From contig NADL03000528.1 of NCBI GenBank assembly GCA_002205965.3, forward strand, positions 558,001-622,000: DNA of 64,000 bases. The letters are read 5' to 3'. Below, piece by piece: positions 27,830 through 42,500 of the stretch. The first letter of the stretch is position 1; each line of letters opens with the position of its first letter. Source of the DNA: Kappaphycus alvarezii. Taxonomy: Eukaryota; Rhodophyta; Florideophyceae; Gigartinales; Solieriaceae. The notes under the pieces were generated by a model. It had not been told where the DNA came from, searched no databases, and saw only the letters and a list, made by a program, of their open reading frames with translations. Both the position numbers and the translations under genes were made by a program.

Positions 27830-30530
27830 GATAAATTCTCTTACAAGCGCTTGTATCATTGATTTTGTAAGTTAATCTGCGTTATTATCACTGCTTCTGA
27901 CCGATGCCATAGATTGCCCGGCCACGAAATCTTTCTCCATCTGCGGCAAAGTAGAAAATTGTTCGCCTCTTGGAGGTTTGCGGGCACTTCGAAATGAAAT
28001 AGAAGAGGTTCTGCTGTCCTTTCAAAATTGGACGGGAATTTATTTGTTCAATATGGTCTTCAATTCATTGTTGGGCGATAGATTTATGAAACATATCACT
28101 AAAAGCAATTACTTCTCCTGAAATTGGAGAACTTATAACAAGTCCAGATTTGTAGCACTAGGCTCCAATGTGTCCGTGGCGTCCGAAATAAACGTTATGC
28201 GTCCAATTTGTGACGTGATGTATTGGTTGATTGGAAATTTGTAGTCAAAAAGCCAGTTATCCTTGCTACATTCAGTTATATCTTCGTAATTCTGAGGCAA
28301 AAATGATTAACGACGGCGTATTTAATTTCCCTGTCCATTGTTCACAACAATTGGGCCCGATTTGAGTCAAAAATCTATTCCGTACACTGCGCTTATCTGC
28401 TTGGTTTCGAAAATGAAGCATATTGATTTCAAAAACCAACTCAAACGAAATATAATTGATCTTAAACGTTTGGATGATGCATACGGGGGTAAGTACTATA
28501 ATTTTCATAGATAAGAAATTTGATCGAGGAAGAAGTTACCGTTTTTTTCATCGGAGGTGAAGCCATTGAATTTCGAAGGTAGCGCAGATTCCTTCTTCAT
28601 TTTGAGTTTCTTACTCTTTGGTTTTGGGAGTTCATGGAACTATTATTTATTACAATGGAGAATGTTTTCTATATAGCTTCCTTTAGTGCTGTGTAAAACT
28701 CCTCTGGTGAGCGGAAAGTAGAGTACAGGAACTTCACGCAAGGGTTTCATTTGCATATTATCGTGGTGGTGCTTTCTTGATCGCTTAGGACATATACTGG
28801 TAGAAGAATTTTCAAACATTTGCCCGATTCTATTTCGAACTCTGGAAAAATGTTTTCGATAAATATTCCTCTATCGATGCGCTAGGAAAGGCGGAGATAC
28901 GGGGTTTATATATTTTGCGGTCCAATATCAAATTCGAAAAAAAGGCAATCGCAAGCAGAAATCTGAGTGACTACGGTTGGAAAGTTGAGGAGGTGTGAAC
29001 CAATTTTTTCATTTTATCTTGGTTTGCACAAATTACATAGCGTGCCATGTACTTAGTTTTTCCATCGATAGAGGATTTTATCGAAATAACAAAGCGGTCT
29101 GGTACTATTCTCCCATGTGATGGTATATTTTTTCGGAGGATGATTTTGAATATGCCTCTCTCAGGTAAGTACTTTATCTCCTATTTGTAAGGATATGGAT
29201 TTTAGGGGTTTGCTATGGTCACATTGGCCAGTCAAAATCTCATTCCCGTCTTTATCAAGCGACTTAATTTGGGAACAGCTCCTTTCAAAATCTATTACGA
29301 AAGTAGAAGGACTGAATTGTGAGGTAAAATAGGGCTTTAATTGAGTGATATTGAATGGTCTCGTGGGTTACGTCTTGGTGTCATGCACGAATATAAATTT
29401 CCTGTGTGGGTTTTTCCTAGAGACAAGAAACGGGTCAATCCACTTCTCTATAGGTTTCGAATCTACTATGCTCCAGACTAGTGCGTGGTCCCTAGGTAGA
29501 TACGACCTGTTGCTTGAAAAGATTACTTCATGGCGCATTGCACGGCAGAATTTGAATTCAACCATTTGAATTTCCGCTTATTTTTGAGCGGTAAATGCGA
29601 CGTAACGTCTTTCAATTAAAAATGAAGGGATGAAAAATATTCATCAGATTCTGAATATGGAGGTAATTTTCCAAATATGAATGTGGAAGAGACAAGGCCT
29701 TCAGGTCCCAGAGTATGTTCATCGCTTTACGGGGGCATTTTACGTATAAGGGGGATATAATTGCCTATATTTAGTTCACATATCGTTTTCTCTATAACAT
29801 CTATGTCGCAGTTCGTGTTATCGTTCTCCCAGCCCTAGCTTTGAGATTAAATTAATCGATAAGGTATTACGGTATAAGTCGATGCAAAGAAATTCTCTAT
29901 TTCCTTCCAGATTCTCTCCATGGAAACGCTTTTGGGGAAGAGAGCTGTGAAGAATCTATTCCTTCATGGAATATTACTAAGAAAACGTCGCAATCAATGT
30001 AAATTGCCCCGAAAACTATAATTTCATTTGAAATTATGTTTCTTGTTCCTATTCTCACGCGGAATATAGTTTTTGTAGTTTGAATTCTTTGGAATGAATC
30101 AAAATTTCTTGAAATGCATTGAAAGATCCTTAAGTTTTCGGGCGTGGACTCTTTCTGCTCGCGAACGCTTGATAATATAGAAGAGCTACATCGAAAATGG
30201 GGTGAGGTAATTACGTTGTAGATTTGTTATTTGAGCGAGACAAATTGAAGATCTGTAGGGATGTTCATTATCGCGTAGAAGTGATCGCTCCGAGATTAAA
30301 TCATCGGAGAATCACAATAGTCCACGTAAAACTCATTTTGGCCATTAGTCGCTTGAATTGTTCGTCCAATGAGCCTGTGGGAAACGGTTAAAGCTGTTGA
30401 AGATTATTTCGCAAGGATATCAATTCCAAAAAGTGTGAGGACGTCGGCCTCTACTATGTCCAACTCGACTGTAATCTTATTTATGACCAAAGTTGTATCA
30501 AAAGGTATCGAGACACTTCCAAGTTATCGG
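27830..30530 (-). mobile_element. Old Ty1/copia element (copia 3), readable only across stops
   Basis: The minus strand, read across many stops and shifts, gives all pol domains in copia order. Protease (about 30,525-30,400): LGSVSIPFDTT, DIVEADVLTLFGIDIL. Integrase: RIQTTKTIFRVRIGTRN...FGAIYIDCDVFLVIFHE (about 30,100-29,950), then a C-terminal KPIEKWIDPFLVSRKNP (29,368-29,565). RT (about 29,120-28,503): IVPDRFVISIKSSIDGKTKY, ARYVICANQDKMKKLVHTSS, PEFEIESGKCLKILLPVY, MQMKPLREVP, KGSYIENILH, FNGFTSDEKNGNFFLDQ. RNase H (about 28,250-27,860): SATKSGLVIS-like segment, SGEVIAFSDMF, and an end resembling N.AD.LTK. Same subfamily as copia 2 and same orientation, but older. LTRs not identified. Confidence 0.75.
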
Positions 30531-30599
30531 TAGAGCGAACTTGCTAATCTGGAATTATTACAGGATGCAATTATTTTCCAAAAACCTGGAATTCAGTCC

Positions 30600-33539
30600 C
30601 TAGCGGACAACTTCTGGCTTTACGGCTCAATTATCGCATAGGAGACCAAACAAAAGGGTTTGATGAATTTTTGTCTTCAATTATGGAGACTTATGTGTCG
30701 TCCATAGGAACCTCTGTATTTTCATCATGTACGGAATTATTTCACTTCGATGGCCATAACCAGGATTTAAAGCTCCACAGCTCCTGGCTGAAACACCGAA
30801 TTATGGTGGCTGGAGTAATTTATTGCAGAAGAAATGTGGCTGTGGAAAATTAAGTGGTCAAATTCCACCGGTATCTTTCCAATTCCAAAAAACTCGGCAA
30901 CTTCAATCAACACGTAGGTGATGAACGTAGATAGAGGCAAGAATGTGCCAGTAAAAAACCTTGGCGGTGGCGGTTATAGATCATTGAGATGGCAACAAAC
31001 TCTTTTTAAGTTCGGTGTGGTGAAGGATGGATCGACATTGGACCGAGTTGGTCTTATCTGCGAAGGGATGGACTTCAATTTGGACTTTGTTGCACTCAAG
31101 GCCGAATAAAACGGCTAAAGGATACAAAAAGAAGTCTTGGTCCTCATGAAGATCTTGTTTTGCGAGCGATGGATGGATCGACTGGAGAGCAATTTAGCAG
31201 CAAAAGCAGCAAACAAATCCCGACTGTCGCGTCTGCTGCATTTGTGAGGCTAACTACCATATCCTTGTGCAGTCATAGTTATGCATCTGTTGCGCTAGGG
31301 GAAGAGGTATGAATAGTACTATGATTACGGATAGAATGCAATATGGATAGGATAAATAAAGGGAGCTCGGCTATTGAGAAGGGTCGGGGCTGAAAGCCTC
31401 AGTTGGACATTTGAGGGGTTTTATCGACGAAAGAGAACTCGTTTGGAGCGTCTTCTGACATTTAAACAGCAAGACTCGGCTACTGTGAAAATCATTGGAG
31501 TAAACTGTAACAACTAATTTACAGTATCACGGCAGTCACCGATGTTCAATAACAACTACCACAAAACATTGATCAATAAAATGAAGCAAATATTTTCTGA
31601 CGCAAAATATTTGCAAAGCGGAATCTAATTTCAAAAAAAAGACTTTTCGAATAATTTTAAACTCAAACAAAAATGCATATCTGCTTGAAAATACAGGGTT
31701 GGTGGCCAAATATTCCCTTCAAAACAATGAGGACTGTGGCGCAAAACTAAATAAAGAAAAAAACTTTACAGAACGGGTAAACCAGCAGTTAAGCTCATAC
31801 ACGGCCATTTTACTTCCATTGAACTGAAAAAATGTCACCTCGAAAACAAGATTTCACTTCCACTACAGATGGCTCACGCGAATTTCGATGCCTCAAAAAA
31901 ATCTGCTATAAACCAGAGTCAAACTAGGAGAAAGTAACGCACGGTACTTTGAATCGGTCTATAATGCAGGCCGCTCAAAGAAACGCAGAAACTACAAAAG
32001 TCGACGTCCAATAGTTCAATAGATATAGAGTGTGCGCACGGTTAGAGGATAGAGATCCAAATTTATTGGGCTAGTCGCACTTTACACGACAATAACCGTA
32101 ATGAAGCATGTGGGGTACGTGGGAAATTCTCGTCAACGAATTCTTAGGCTCATGGTCGAAGTCTAATATAATAGACTCGGAATTTATATATTTAGTTTCA
32201 GGGCTGTTTGCGCAATAGAAATATAGAAAAATGCAAAAAACAAAAAAAAGTTCACTATCCATACTCACGATATGTAACGAGTATGAAATATTATAACTTA
32301 TATTTACCAAGCTAAAATATAAAAATCGAAGAAATATTTCTCAAGTAAAAAATATTACATGCTCTGATATTTAAAAATCCATTGATACCTATCGCAGTGG
32401 AAATTGGGTGCTCCAGGCTTCATTTTGGCTCAGTGCTAGAAATAGATGTATTTAATAAAATATTGAAATGGAATGGAAAATTAAAAAAATGCAAAATAGT
32501 CGAGTTAAAAGGTAGAGTAGCGACACAGTATACATAAGGAACCGTGAGCTTACATATATCTGTTAATGTACGGGAATTCAGATGATTTTTATTGGTTGAA
32601 CAATTATAATAAATATATAGAAAAAAATCTATTTCCGCCGCAGTTCTGGAACGCAATCACACATTTAGAATAATCTGACGAGCTACATGGAACCAAAGTA
32701 CGGCCATCCCCATTTCAGGAGTGAAGTAATTTTATAATGGACTTTATTGTTTTCCTAAAGTGGAAGAATCAGTTTTAGGTCCACCAAGGCCTGCGTGTTG
32801 AATCTTTGAGAAAAACTAGTTCATTTGATAAATTTGATGCCGTACGATATAAGGTAGAGATACAGATCTCACTGAAGTGCTCAGAATTTTTGTGGTCTAC
32901 TGAAATTTGTATCATTGTTCGAAAAAATGTTGCTTCGAATACTTTCAAGACTTTTTTTGCTTTGGCACAGGATCTAACTTTTCGAAAGAGTTAAGAAAGA
33001 AGGCTAGTTCACTTTTAGACTTCTGATTGGCACAGATCTTAGAAGATATAAGCCTTATAATATCAGCACAACCTTTTGGTCCTCAACAGTTATGTAATTA
33101 GAAAGAATTTACATATATTTTGATTCTGTATTTGCGAAAAAACCAAAAAATGAAAGTGCCGAAAACTTGGCTGCCTGGAAACCTTGGAACTTCACTGCGT
33201 AAAGCAATTAAATACAGATAGATTTCAGGTTTGATCGTATGTCGTGATGAAGAGTTCAATTTGCTGGGTAGCGATATGAGCTACGACGCAAGCATTCAAG
33301 AGGCCGAACCACTGCCGTATGAAGAACAAAATACTGGGCCACACAATTTTATGTTGTCGCGAAATGGGGCTCATATAGTATCTAGAACACATAAAACTAG
33401 CTTTTGATTCCTTTTCACTCAGTCACGGTTACGTTAAAAACATATCGCTGATGTCGGCATACAGAATGCGTTTCACTAAAAATATCAATTTCTATATGAC
33501 TCAAACTTTTATCTCTTTTACAAATTTCGGACATAACTT
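30600..33539. other. No gene recognised
   Basis: AT-rich, apart from a slightly G+C-richer stretch at about 31,080-31,420 with TAAATAAAGGGAGCTCGGC near 31,355. It probably contains the worn 5' part of copia 3 near 30,600-31,200, but no motif was readable. Confidence 0.35.
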
Positions 33540-33840
33540 CACCACTTTTACTTGCTCTTGTTCTTCTTGTTCTTCTCTTTAACCTAGTCGCGAAGAACGA
33601 CAGCGGTCAGGTGGTTCGATATTAGTTTTGGCATGTTTATACCGGGAATAATTATCGAAAATTTCGCGACCACATTACAAACAATGATGTATTTGGCATT
33701 GGTTTCGATGACATACATAGATTATGTCATTATATTTGGAAATCGCAAAATGTCTCTGGTCATTAAATTCAATACTTTTCTTAGAATGTGCGAATCACAA
33801 AGTGTTTTGGAATAAGATTTTTTTCTGTTTTTTGGCGAGT
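33540..33840 (+). pseudogene. Ty3/gypsy reverse transcriptase scrap
   Basis: An uninterrupted plus-strand stretch reads FDISFGMFIPGIIIENFATT, then LQTMMYLALVSMTYIDYVII and FGNRKMSLVIKFNTFL. This matches the gypsy RT series PFGL.NAPATFQ.MMD.VL...YIDDVIVF...EHL..L..VL. The YIDD box reads YIDY. No neighbouring domains could be read with confidence. Confidence 0.55.
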
Positions 33841-36356
33841 CTAATCGTGGAGCAAATGTAAATATTTCGGCCTTTTAGCGAAGCAGGATTTTCTGAAAAA
33901 TTTTCAGATATTTTTCCTCTTTGAAACGTGATACTGAAGGTTCTTTTCGAGATCTATCCCTTATTTTAGATATTCTGATTCATTAAAGATCCTTCAGTGG
34001 CAGAAAATACCGACAAAAATTCATATTAAACCAACTTAAAGTCCACAGCGAGTGCTGAGGTCTGAAAATTTTTCGTTCTATTTATCTCCGTTATATAATT
34101 TTTGTTTATATATTGAATACTTGTTTAAATTTTGAAAAGTTTCTTTCTAGATTTACAAGTGTCCACGTGATAATCGAATATAAATTTTCAATCAGAAGAT
34201 TTTTCAAAACTTAATGGTGCAATAATTTGACATTTCCCCATTAACAACATGTTTAAATATTCATGCAATATACAGTCAGAGAAACTGAAGGAAGACCACT
34301 GGAACAGATTTATCTCATGCATTTGACGGAGTGAATCAAAAAGAGTTTCAAATAATGTATCATCCTAGTAAGGCCACACCTGGTCCACTAAATTCAATTA
34401 AATATTCAAAAATGTTCAATTAATCAGTACTTTTCTCTTCAAGAAGGTGCGAGCAAAAATTACACGAATCGAATACTTGGAACTGCTATTTTTGATGCAC
34501 TGAGGAGCATAGTACTCCTTATTGCAACATAAATAGGAGAATTATTCGTGCCAAAGCCTGAAGAAAGAAAAACTTCGACACCCGGGAAAGCATATTTCAA
34601 GGAGCATTTTATTCGGAATGAAAATCGAGGGATAATGACGTAAAGGCACTGAGAAATGCCAAATGCCAGTTGAATGATTACCACTAGAGTCGCTATACAC
34701 TTAATGTTTTAATTTTGATGATTTATTTTTTTAGTGACCATGGATACTTCAATAGGAAAAGCCGCTAGGGACTCTTTTATTTCAGAAAATGACTGGTAGG
34801 GAGCTTATTACACTATCATGCTAATAGAATATCATCTATAACGGCTGAAATATTTCTCTATAGATGCGAAGGTTTGATATTGGATTGAAAAAGCACTTGG
34901 CAGTAAGTGGGGACTTCATATGGACAAAAACAGTAGAAATATGAGCAGAAAAATATATCCCACTTTGTTGAATATCGAAAATTTCATCTGCTTACCTGTT
35001 AAGATTCATCGCTACAGCCATAAGATACAGAGATCATGACGGCCATATATTCACGTTCTTTGAACTTTAAAATGATGAGAGCTTTTGGTTGACTAAAACT
35101 CAACATATAATTTATTTTCAAGATAGTTAATTTTTTCCGTAGGAATTGGATTGAAAATTTCTAATCAGAGCTTCCCAGTAGTTCCATTGAAAACTGCTAA
35201 AATAATTTAATAATAACGGGAACAGAAAACGGCACAAGCAGAGTAGTGGAAATTCAGAGTTAATGCTCCGGTGAAAAGACAAATATAGAGGTAGAACTGG
35301 AATATAAATTGCTGGGTCGATGCAAGAATGGTTCTTGGTGTATTTTTGTAGAATTATTGAATCTGCCTAACTAAAATGTCTGCAGACAGATATTCAGAGA
35401 TGTGTAATTATTTCAACTTATTTTGTTAAATGATTTTAGTTCGTGCTCACACACGCAGGAGATGCAGATGATTGAACCACACAGAGTATTGGTGATTTAT
35501 CGAATTTATCCTCGATTCAGGAACAGTTGGAAATCTTTAATCTCACAGAGCGAAATTTCACTGAGAGACTTGACAATGTAAATTCTAGTCCTTATCAAAA
35601 TTGGTTCCCAAAACGACTTCATTTGAAACACGAGCGCATTTCTAAATTTTTTTGGAGAACCTTTTTTCGAACTCATTCTTGTCAAGGAGTGTAGAATTTG
35701 AAAAAATCCGGATAAAGCAAAGAGCACTATTTTCGGGATTCGGGTTAAAGTAAAGAGATTAAAAAGGAGATTGTGAGTTCGATATTTTTTTAGGGGACTT
35801 AATTTTTTGTCTCAAAAGACATACATCGGCTGTTGCGATTTAGCTGAAGAATATGTTTCATAAATGGGATGATAAAATAAATAAGAACTTTATGCATATA
35901 AGGATACTTCTTACTAGATTACTGGTTAGTTCTCTGAGATTTTTCTTCTGATATAATGACTGTAAAAGGCAGTATACTTGCATAATGGAGTAGAGAATAC
36001 AGCTAATGCAAACACAGTGAAAAAGAAGATAGACATAATGTCCAATACTTACGTCTTAAGACACCTTCCGTGGTGCATTTTCAAATACATTTGAAACTTG
36101 CGTGATAAACTCGGCCCATGCATGATGGATATCACCGTGTTTCAGTCGCCATTAAAGATTCAAATCTGAGCAAAAATTGTACATGGAGGAGAAAAGAAGA
36201 TGAAAACCCGATTACTATTATCCAGAGGTCTAAGCATTGTAGAACAGTGGTAATTTCTGAAATGAATGCGTAATTTCAAGATTTAAGCAAAAGGGGACAA
36301 AGACAAGAGAATATACACTTGATTAAAAAATTACCAAACTTTTGCCTCCTGATGAT
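33841..36356. other. AT-rich, no gene recognised
   Basis: Only short frames on both strands; none carries a recognisable motif. Confidence 0.4.
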
Positions 36357-36596
36357 TCAAGCAGCCGCTGTAAAGAAGTAGAGTATGATTTTAAAGACAA
36401 AGAAATAATCTATATACATATGAAGGTACGTTGCAAAGTTTAAAATATAATAGGGGCTCAGTATGGTCTCCATGGTCAGGAAAATTTGGCAACAAGAAAT
36501 GCTTCTGCATCCATACGAAGTTTCTGAACTGATAAATGTACCATAGAAAATCAATTTTTGCTTGCAAGGCCTTCTTTGAGGCCTAAAATTCTTCAA
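36357..36596 (-). pseudogene. Ty3/gypsy reverse transcriptase scrap
   Basis: Minus-strand reading: SYGCRSISCCQIFLTMETIL, then SPYYILNFATYLHMYIDYFFVF. It aligns by eye with gypsy RT FGLRNAPATF.R.ME.IL.PY....+Y+DDYIDD..VFS. The second Asp of the active-site box is again Tyr. Short and without neighbours, so moderate confidence. Confidence 0.45.
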
Positions 36597-39500
36597 TTTA
36601 AACCCTCCAAATTGCCTTTCAATATGACAGTAGTTGATGAGAGGTCATATGACACGAAAAATAAGTCTTTTTAAAGATACTGTTGCAATTCGGAATTTTT
36701 AATGTAATGGAATTTTGGATTCGCTTGTCTTGCAACTCATTTTCATGTTACAGTTTTGCTCGGAACATGTTTCTACTATAATTTGTGTGAAAATATGTCC
36801 AATGTTGTAAGGACTGGAAATCGTGTCTTTTTTGTGTACTTGAAGTCCAGATTACTCTGTGAGTTAGCCCAATCGTTAGATCTTACTTTTAATTTATTGC
36901 AATAGGGTACCTATTTCCTGATCTGTGAAGTTACAGTTACAGTTTGGATGAAGGATGTAGTTTCGGCGCTATTGAATGAGGATCCTGCGATCGACAAACT
37001 TTACGCCAATAACCAAGAATGAACTTTTTCGACTCAGTTGGATACTGGTAAATATTTAGCTCCATTTGCGTCTCAATCATGCAGTATTCATAGCTGCTGC
37101 GATACTTTCAGTAGATGATGTTGAACATATTAACCAAGAATCCATAAAAACCCGAATAAGTTTTGGTGATTGCGAAGAAGTTCCTTTCTGTATGATTTTG
37201 AAGCAAAATAGGTCTGGACTAATTGATTAGAAAGCAAGGTGCATAAAAAGGCTGGAATAAAATTAGTTGATGATTTTAGTGTTGTACCCATTGCTATAAA
37301 GTAGGATAAGCAACCTTAATTATGTCAAGGTAAGTTTTTCATGTCTAGAACTGAAAAAAAGACTAAAATACACCCAATTTACGTTTGATGACTACCAATC
37401 GAAAAAAATCTTTCGAAAATAGATTCACGGACTGGTAGAAGTGGTAAGAATGACATCATTTGGCTTTTGCTGTTATTTTTTGGTTATCTTTGCGATTCAT
37501 AAGGATTTAGGACTTCAGTTTTTTTCATTGAGTATCGTCATTTCAACAGGTCAGTGAGCCCAGGGAGGTGGTTTTGGTAGGAAGAGAATTGGAAATGATA
37601 TAATATAACAGTTGAGATAGATATGACACACATAAGCTGGCTCATGAAGGATGAATAAATGGGAAGACGGTAAGATGGTAACAATATTTATGTCTTGATT
37701 TGGAACTAAGAAGTTATAACTGATATTTTTCTCTGGTTTGATGGATATTTCCTACGTATTTCAGCGGATGATAGACGAAAAACTCCTGAGTTTAACGATA
37801 GTTAAGTTGTAAATACATAGGTTGGTGATATTTTTTAAGCATATCGGGAAAATATATCAAAAGTTAAAGACTCAAGCGATAAAATATACGAATAAAACGT
37901 CATTTTCGAGGTGAAGAAGTCACGAATTATCCAATTAGAATCACAGATGCCCATTAAATTATTCAACGAAGTCGGAATGATGCTAGTTATATAGAAGATC
38001 TGTGCTGTTAGCGTATTATCCCTATCTAAGGAACATCAAAGAGCTATGGAACTTTCTTGGACTAGAATATCAATACTATAGCTTCATAAAGGGCTTCTCT
38101 GAGAGTTTGGCGGAAATTTTCTGCAAAAAAATCGAAAAAGTCATTATTATGAAAGAAAAAAATGTATAGGTTCGTTGAGCACGTAAGAAACTGCTTTAGA
38201 GACCTATGCCCACATGTTAAGAACCTGGTTCCGTATATATAATATTTATAGAAAAAAGTTTATATAGTGTTCTATTTGGGTTTTAATCTGCATTGGACAA
38301 AAAAGAAGTTAAGATTCATCTTTTTCAAACCTACTCGCGTACTAGGAAGTAGCGAAGAGGTATTTTTTACACCGAATTAAGCCAAGCGATTTCCGTGAAG
38401 TTCCTTCTCATAAAATTTGGGAACATATATTGTGTTATAGTGCCCTTATCTCTACTCTACATACGAGTTTCCTAGTGGATGCTTGTATGGAGACATAAGT
38501 TCATATTATGCTAACATTATTAGATGTTTTAAATTGTTAAATATGATTGCGATGCATGAAGCAAAACAGCACACAAATATATTCTGTGCATTTCTCTTAC
38601 AAAAGCGGATCTACTGAATATGAGAAATGTACTAAAGACTATTGAAGAAGATCATACATACATAGTACAATCATAAGTTAGATGCGTCTAGGTGTTGACA
38701 GTAAAGAAAGTTATGGAAACAATTAACAAGGAGAGGCGGATATTCTCGGGAACATGAAGGAGCTCTTGTACTAAAAATGAAACTAATTTATCAATGAGAA
38801 GGATGGAAACAACAATGTGCCACCAATGGAACAGTGCTAAGTGGTCATTGGAAGTTTCACACAAAAAAAATTTCTGAGTTGAGAAAAATTATTAGAATAA
38901 ATCTTCAGAAGCATATTCTGAAGGAAAATAGCAGTAATAATAAATAAATAATAGCGAGAAGAAAGGCCGTTAGGGATTTTAATGAAAATGAAGATGTCGA
39001 TTTTTATAGAAATAAATTTGTATAAGTCAGTTAACAGGGTTCGAGTGTGTACTGAGCAGGGATGTGATTTCTTTGGGCCTTGATATACATGAAAGCATTT
39101 TTTATCAAAGGGCAATGAAAATGATGAAATAGTTTTGCTGATCACAAAGAACTCATTTTTGTTCTCTTCATCGCTATAAACATAAAATGTTGTCGAACTG
39201 CCGAGATGGAATCGGATTGAATGAAATAAAGCACATGATTAGAAGAAATAAATTTTGTACTCAAATAGAGTAAATTATTGATTTGTTACGGACATGGGGC
39301 TATATGCACGTAACATTTAAAGTAAAGCATTATTTTCATATATAGGCAGCACAATGTTTTTCAAATATGAAGAACATAGAGGCCAATTAGTTGCAAAACG
39401 AGCTTACTGGTGTCAGAAGAGGATTTGAACGAGCTAATGAAAAGTTTTAGTCCTGAAAGAGTGGAGCAAGTGTACGAGGACTATAGTTATATCGAAATAT

Positions 39501-42500
39501 CATGTGGTCGCCCAGCTACTATTGAGGGTATGCAATGTTGCTGGTTTTTTTGCAGCCATCCAGATCTACTTCTGGAAGAAAACATGCGTCACCGAATTCA
39601 TGCTGGTATCTTGTTTTGAATAGAAGACGAGTTCAATCCCATTTCAGAGCCTTCAGGGTTCGTTCAAGGGAAAAAAGGACAAAGAAGTTTTTTAATGGAT
39701 GGTAAGAACAATAAAGAAAAGTGATCTTAAGTTGGCTACAAATGGAAATTGGAGTCGATTGAATTAGAAGGGGATCATAAATGAAACTAAACTTGACGAA
39801 CTTTTAAGTACTTCTACGAAACTGGAGCATCTTTTTCACAGTGCGAACTGGGGCTTATAATATGATCATGGGCATGGATATTAACGCACGAACATGTGTT
39901 TCGTTTCCGTATCATATAGTGAAGTATGAATATGAAATCTTTAGCAACTGTCCTGGAGAGATTTTTAAATTGCTTAATAACCCAGTTACACAACTTATAC
40001 GCGAAATATATTAGTCGTTAGATTAAATGGCAGTATTACGATGCACTGTAACTATTATCAGAGGTACACTAAATCCACATATTTCCATGATTAAGACCTA
40101 GAACTCGAGTGAGTAGTTTAAACCCCATGGTAGCGGGGGTTTGGCCCATCATAATAGGGATCGGTTATGTAAGGAAAAGGCTTGTTAGTATTATACATGC
40201 TCATGTATAGCCCCTAAACAGTTTTTATATGGTACGTATATCAAAATGTAAATACGAGTATGTCATAATAGGCCCCAAGGATTTTTCGGGAATATTTAGG
40301 TGATTGATGCTAAAGAGAGTAATCCATACCACAAGAAAAGAGGACCCACGTATGCTGAATTTATTACGGTATTTTTATCTCTACCTATCAAAATGATATA
40401 GTTGCGACAGTTGTGACGTTTATATGCAAATAAAAAGCAATTTTATCGCAATAAAAGTTCAAATTAAAGCTCATTCATGATGATGATGAGCTTAATATTA
40501 AGTAGCTAATTCTCCCGATTCAATTTTCACAGATTGTTGAGTTTATAAAAGAAAAGAATGTTTTTAGCAGATGTCAATGCTGTGATATTTAAATTTCCTT
40601 GAAGTGACTCAGTGGTAGTTGCATCTCAGACATAAAGTTAAAATATTGACGGATAATTTGATTTATGGCAGTGAATAAAACTTTAATGTTGATTCCTCTG
40701 CATTTGTTACTCGTCTTCGATTTAAAGGCAGAACATGTAAATAACGTATTAATATGATCACATTTTCTCATAAACGGACATTCATAAATATGAAAGTCAC
40801 AGTTTATAACAATTACAGTTCATTTAACGCTCTTAAGAATTCGTTGTCCCATACTGTTTGCGCACGAAAGTGAAAAGGGGTGGGCTAGACAGCAGAACAT
40901 GTATATATGAATACTACGAAATACGAAAACTGTGAACAAAAAAAGAAGCTTCAGATCAAAATTTAATGTTAGTATACTTATACTAAGAGTAAACGTACCG
41001 AAATTTAAAAGGTCGGTAAAAGGCGTTTAACGAGCGTATATATTTTTAAGATTCCATTACCGTAGTTTTAATCTGTGAATCGAATATGGAAACCTACTTT
41101 ACATATCGTAAAAACGTTGAATACCTTTTATTAATAGTTATTCATGGTAAACTACTGACGCTTCCGTAACGTTTATCACCATTTCGAATAAATCTCTTTA
41201 TAATTATACTGATATTTTAACCTTATTTCATTTTTACACATTACTAGGTACTACAACTATCTCTTCAAATCTGTGCTTTTAATTTAATCATGAAGAAGAT
41301 ATCATGACCCTTATTGCAATACTTAAAATCGATAAGGTCTTGAAATGTTACTGTAGTAGTAAATAAAATTAATTTTAGCACATGAGTTCTGCTCCCATCT
41401 TTGTGTGGCCAATGAGGAAATGAGAGTAAAAGCCGGAAGTATCCGCCTGTGAAATTTATGCTTTCCAAAATGTAAATTGAAATTATTAATGCGAGCTACT
41501 CACATAACTCTGAGCAGTAAGATACAATTTAAGTTAATTACCTCTTACTTTTAGTAGTTCCAGAATATTTACGCTCATGCAAAATATTTTTCGTCCGCAA
41601 TTTTTAGCTGCGAAATTACTTTTATAATGAAGGCTGATTTCTTCTCGCTCCAAAATTTCTACAATTATTTTTACAGGCCGTAAATGAAAAAAACGAAGCC
41701 CGAGCCGCTAAGTACAGAAGAAATCAACACGTAGTTGCAACTTCGCCTATATGTGGACTCGTCTCCTTGTCCATATATTCTTTCTTAGTTCAGTATCTTG
41801 ACCTATATGAATTTCTAATCAAAGTTTCTAGAAGCGTTAAAGTCAGAGCTGTGGAATCATACGGGAGGTTTCACAAGATATTCATACAGAGACAGGATGA
41901 TCCCGCTGCTATGTCCAATGCGGCATGATTTTTAGCTGTCCTACAACCACCTTTGTCGCCGAATTAGATCATTTTAACACTGTTTCCTTATTTCTCTATG
42001 ATGACTACAATTATGTGATGCCCTTGGGAACCCCGCCGAAGTTCTTTTTCAATCATTTAAAAGTACCTACTTTTTCATCATACCCGCAAAAAGAATAGCT
42101 GATTTCATATGTCTACCACGTTTTTACGGTATACAAGAATCTATAAAGAACATGGATGTTTTCTAGAAATTCTTAACTGGAAAATTTTCACGAAATTATG
42201 GTAAACATTTGCATAAATACTTTTATTTTTCGAACTTAAAATGATAAAGAAACGAAAATGTTTTAACATCTATAGTGGGAATGGAAATAACATTAAAAAA
42301 TTAAATTACTTACTGATTCAAAAACGAAATGCCTCATTTTTTGACAGTTTAGGTATTGGTATAGAAACTTTTCTTCTAATCACAATTCTAAATAACTTCA
42401 TAATAATATCAACAATAAAAGAAAAACTTCCCAAGAAAACTAATTTCTATATTTAGCTAGTAAAGAAATCTTGTCTTAACCTTTACCCGGAAACAATGAA

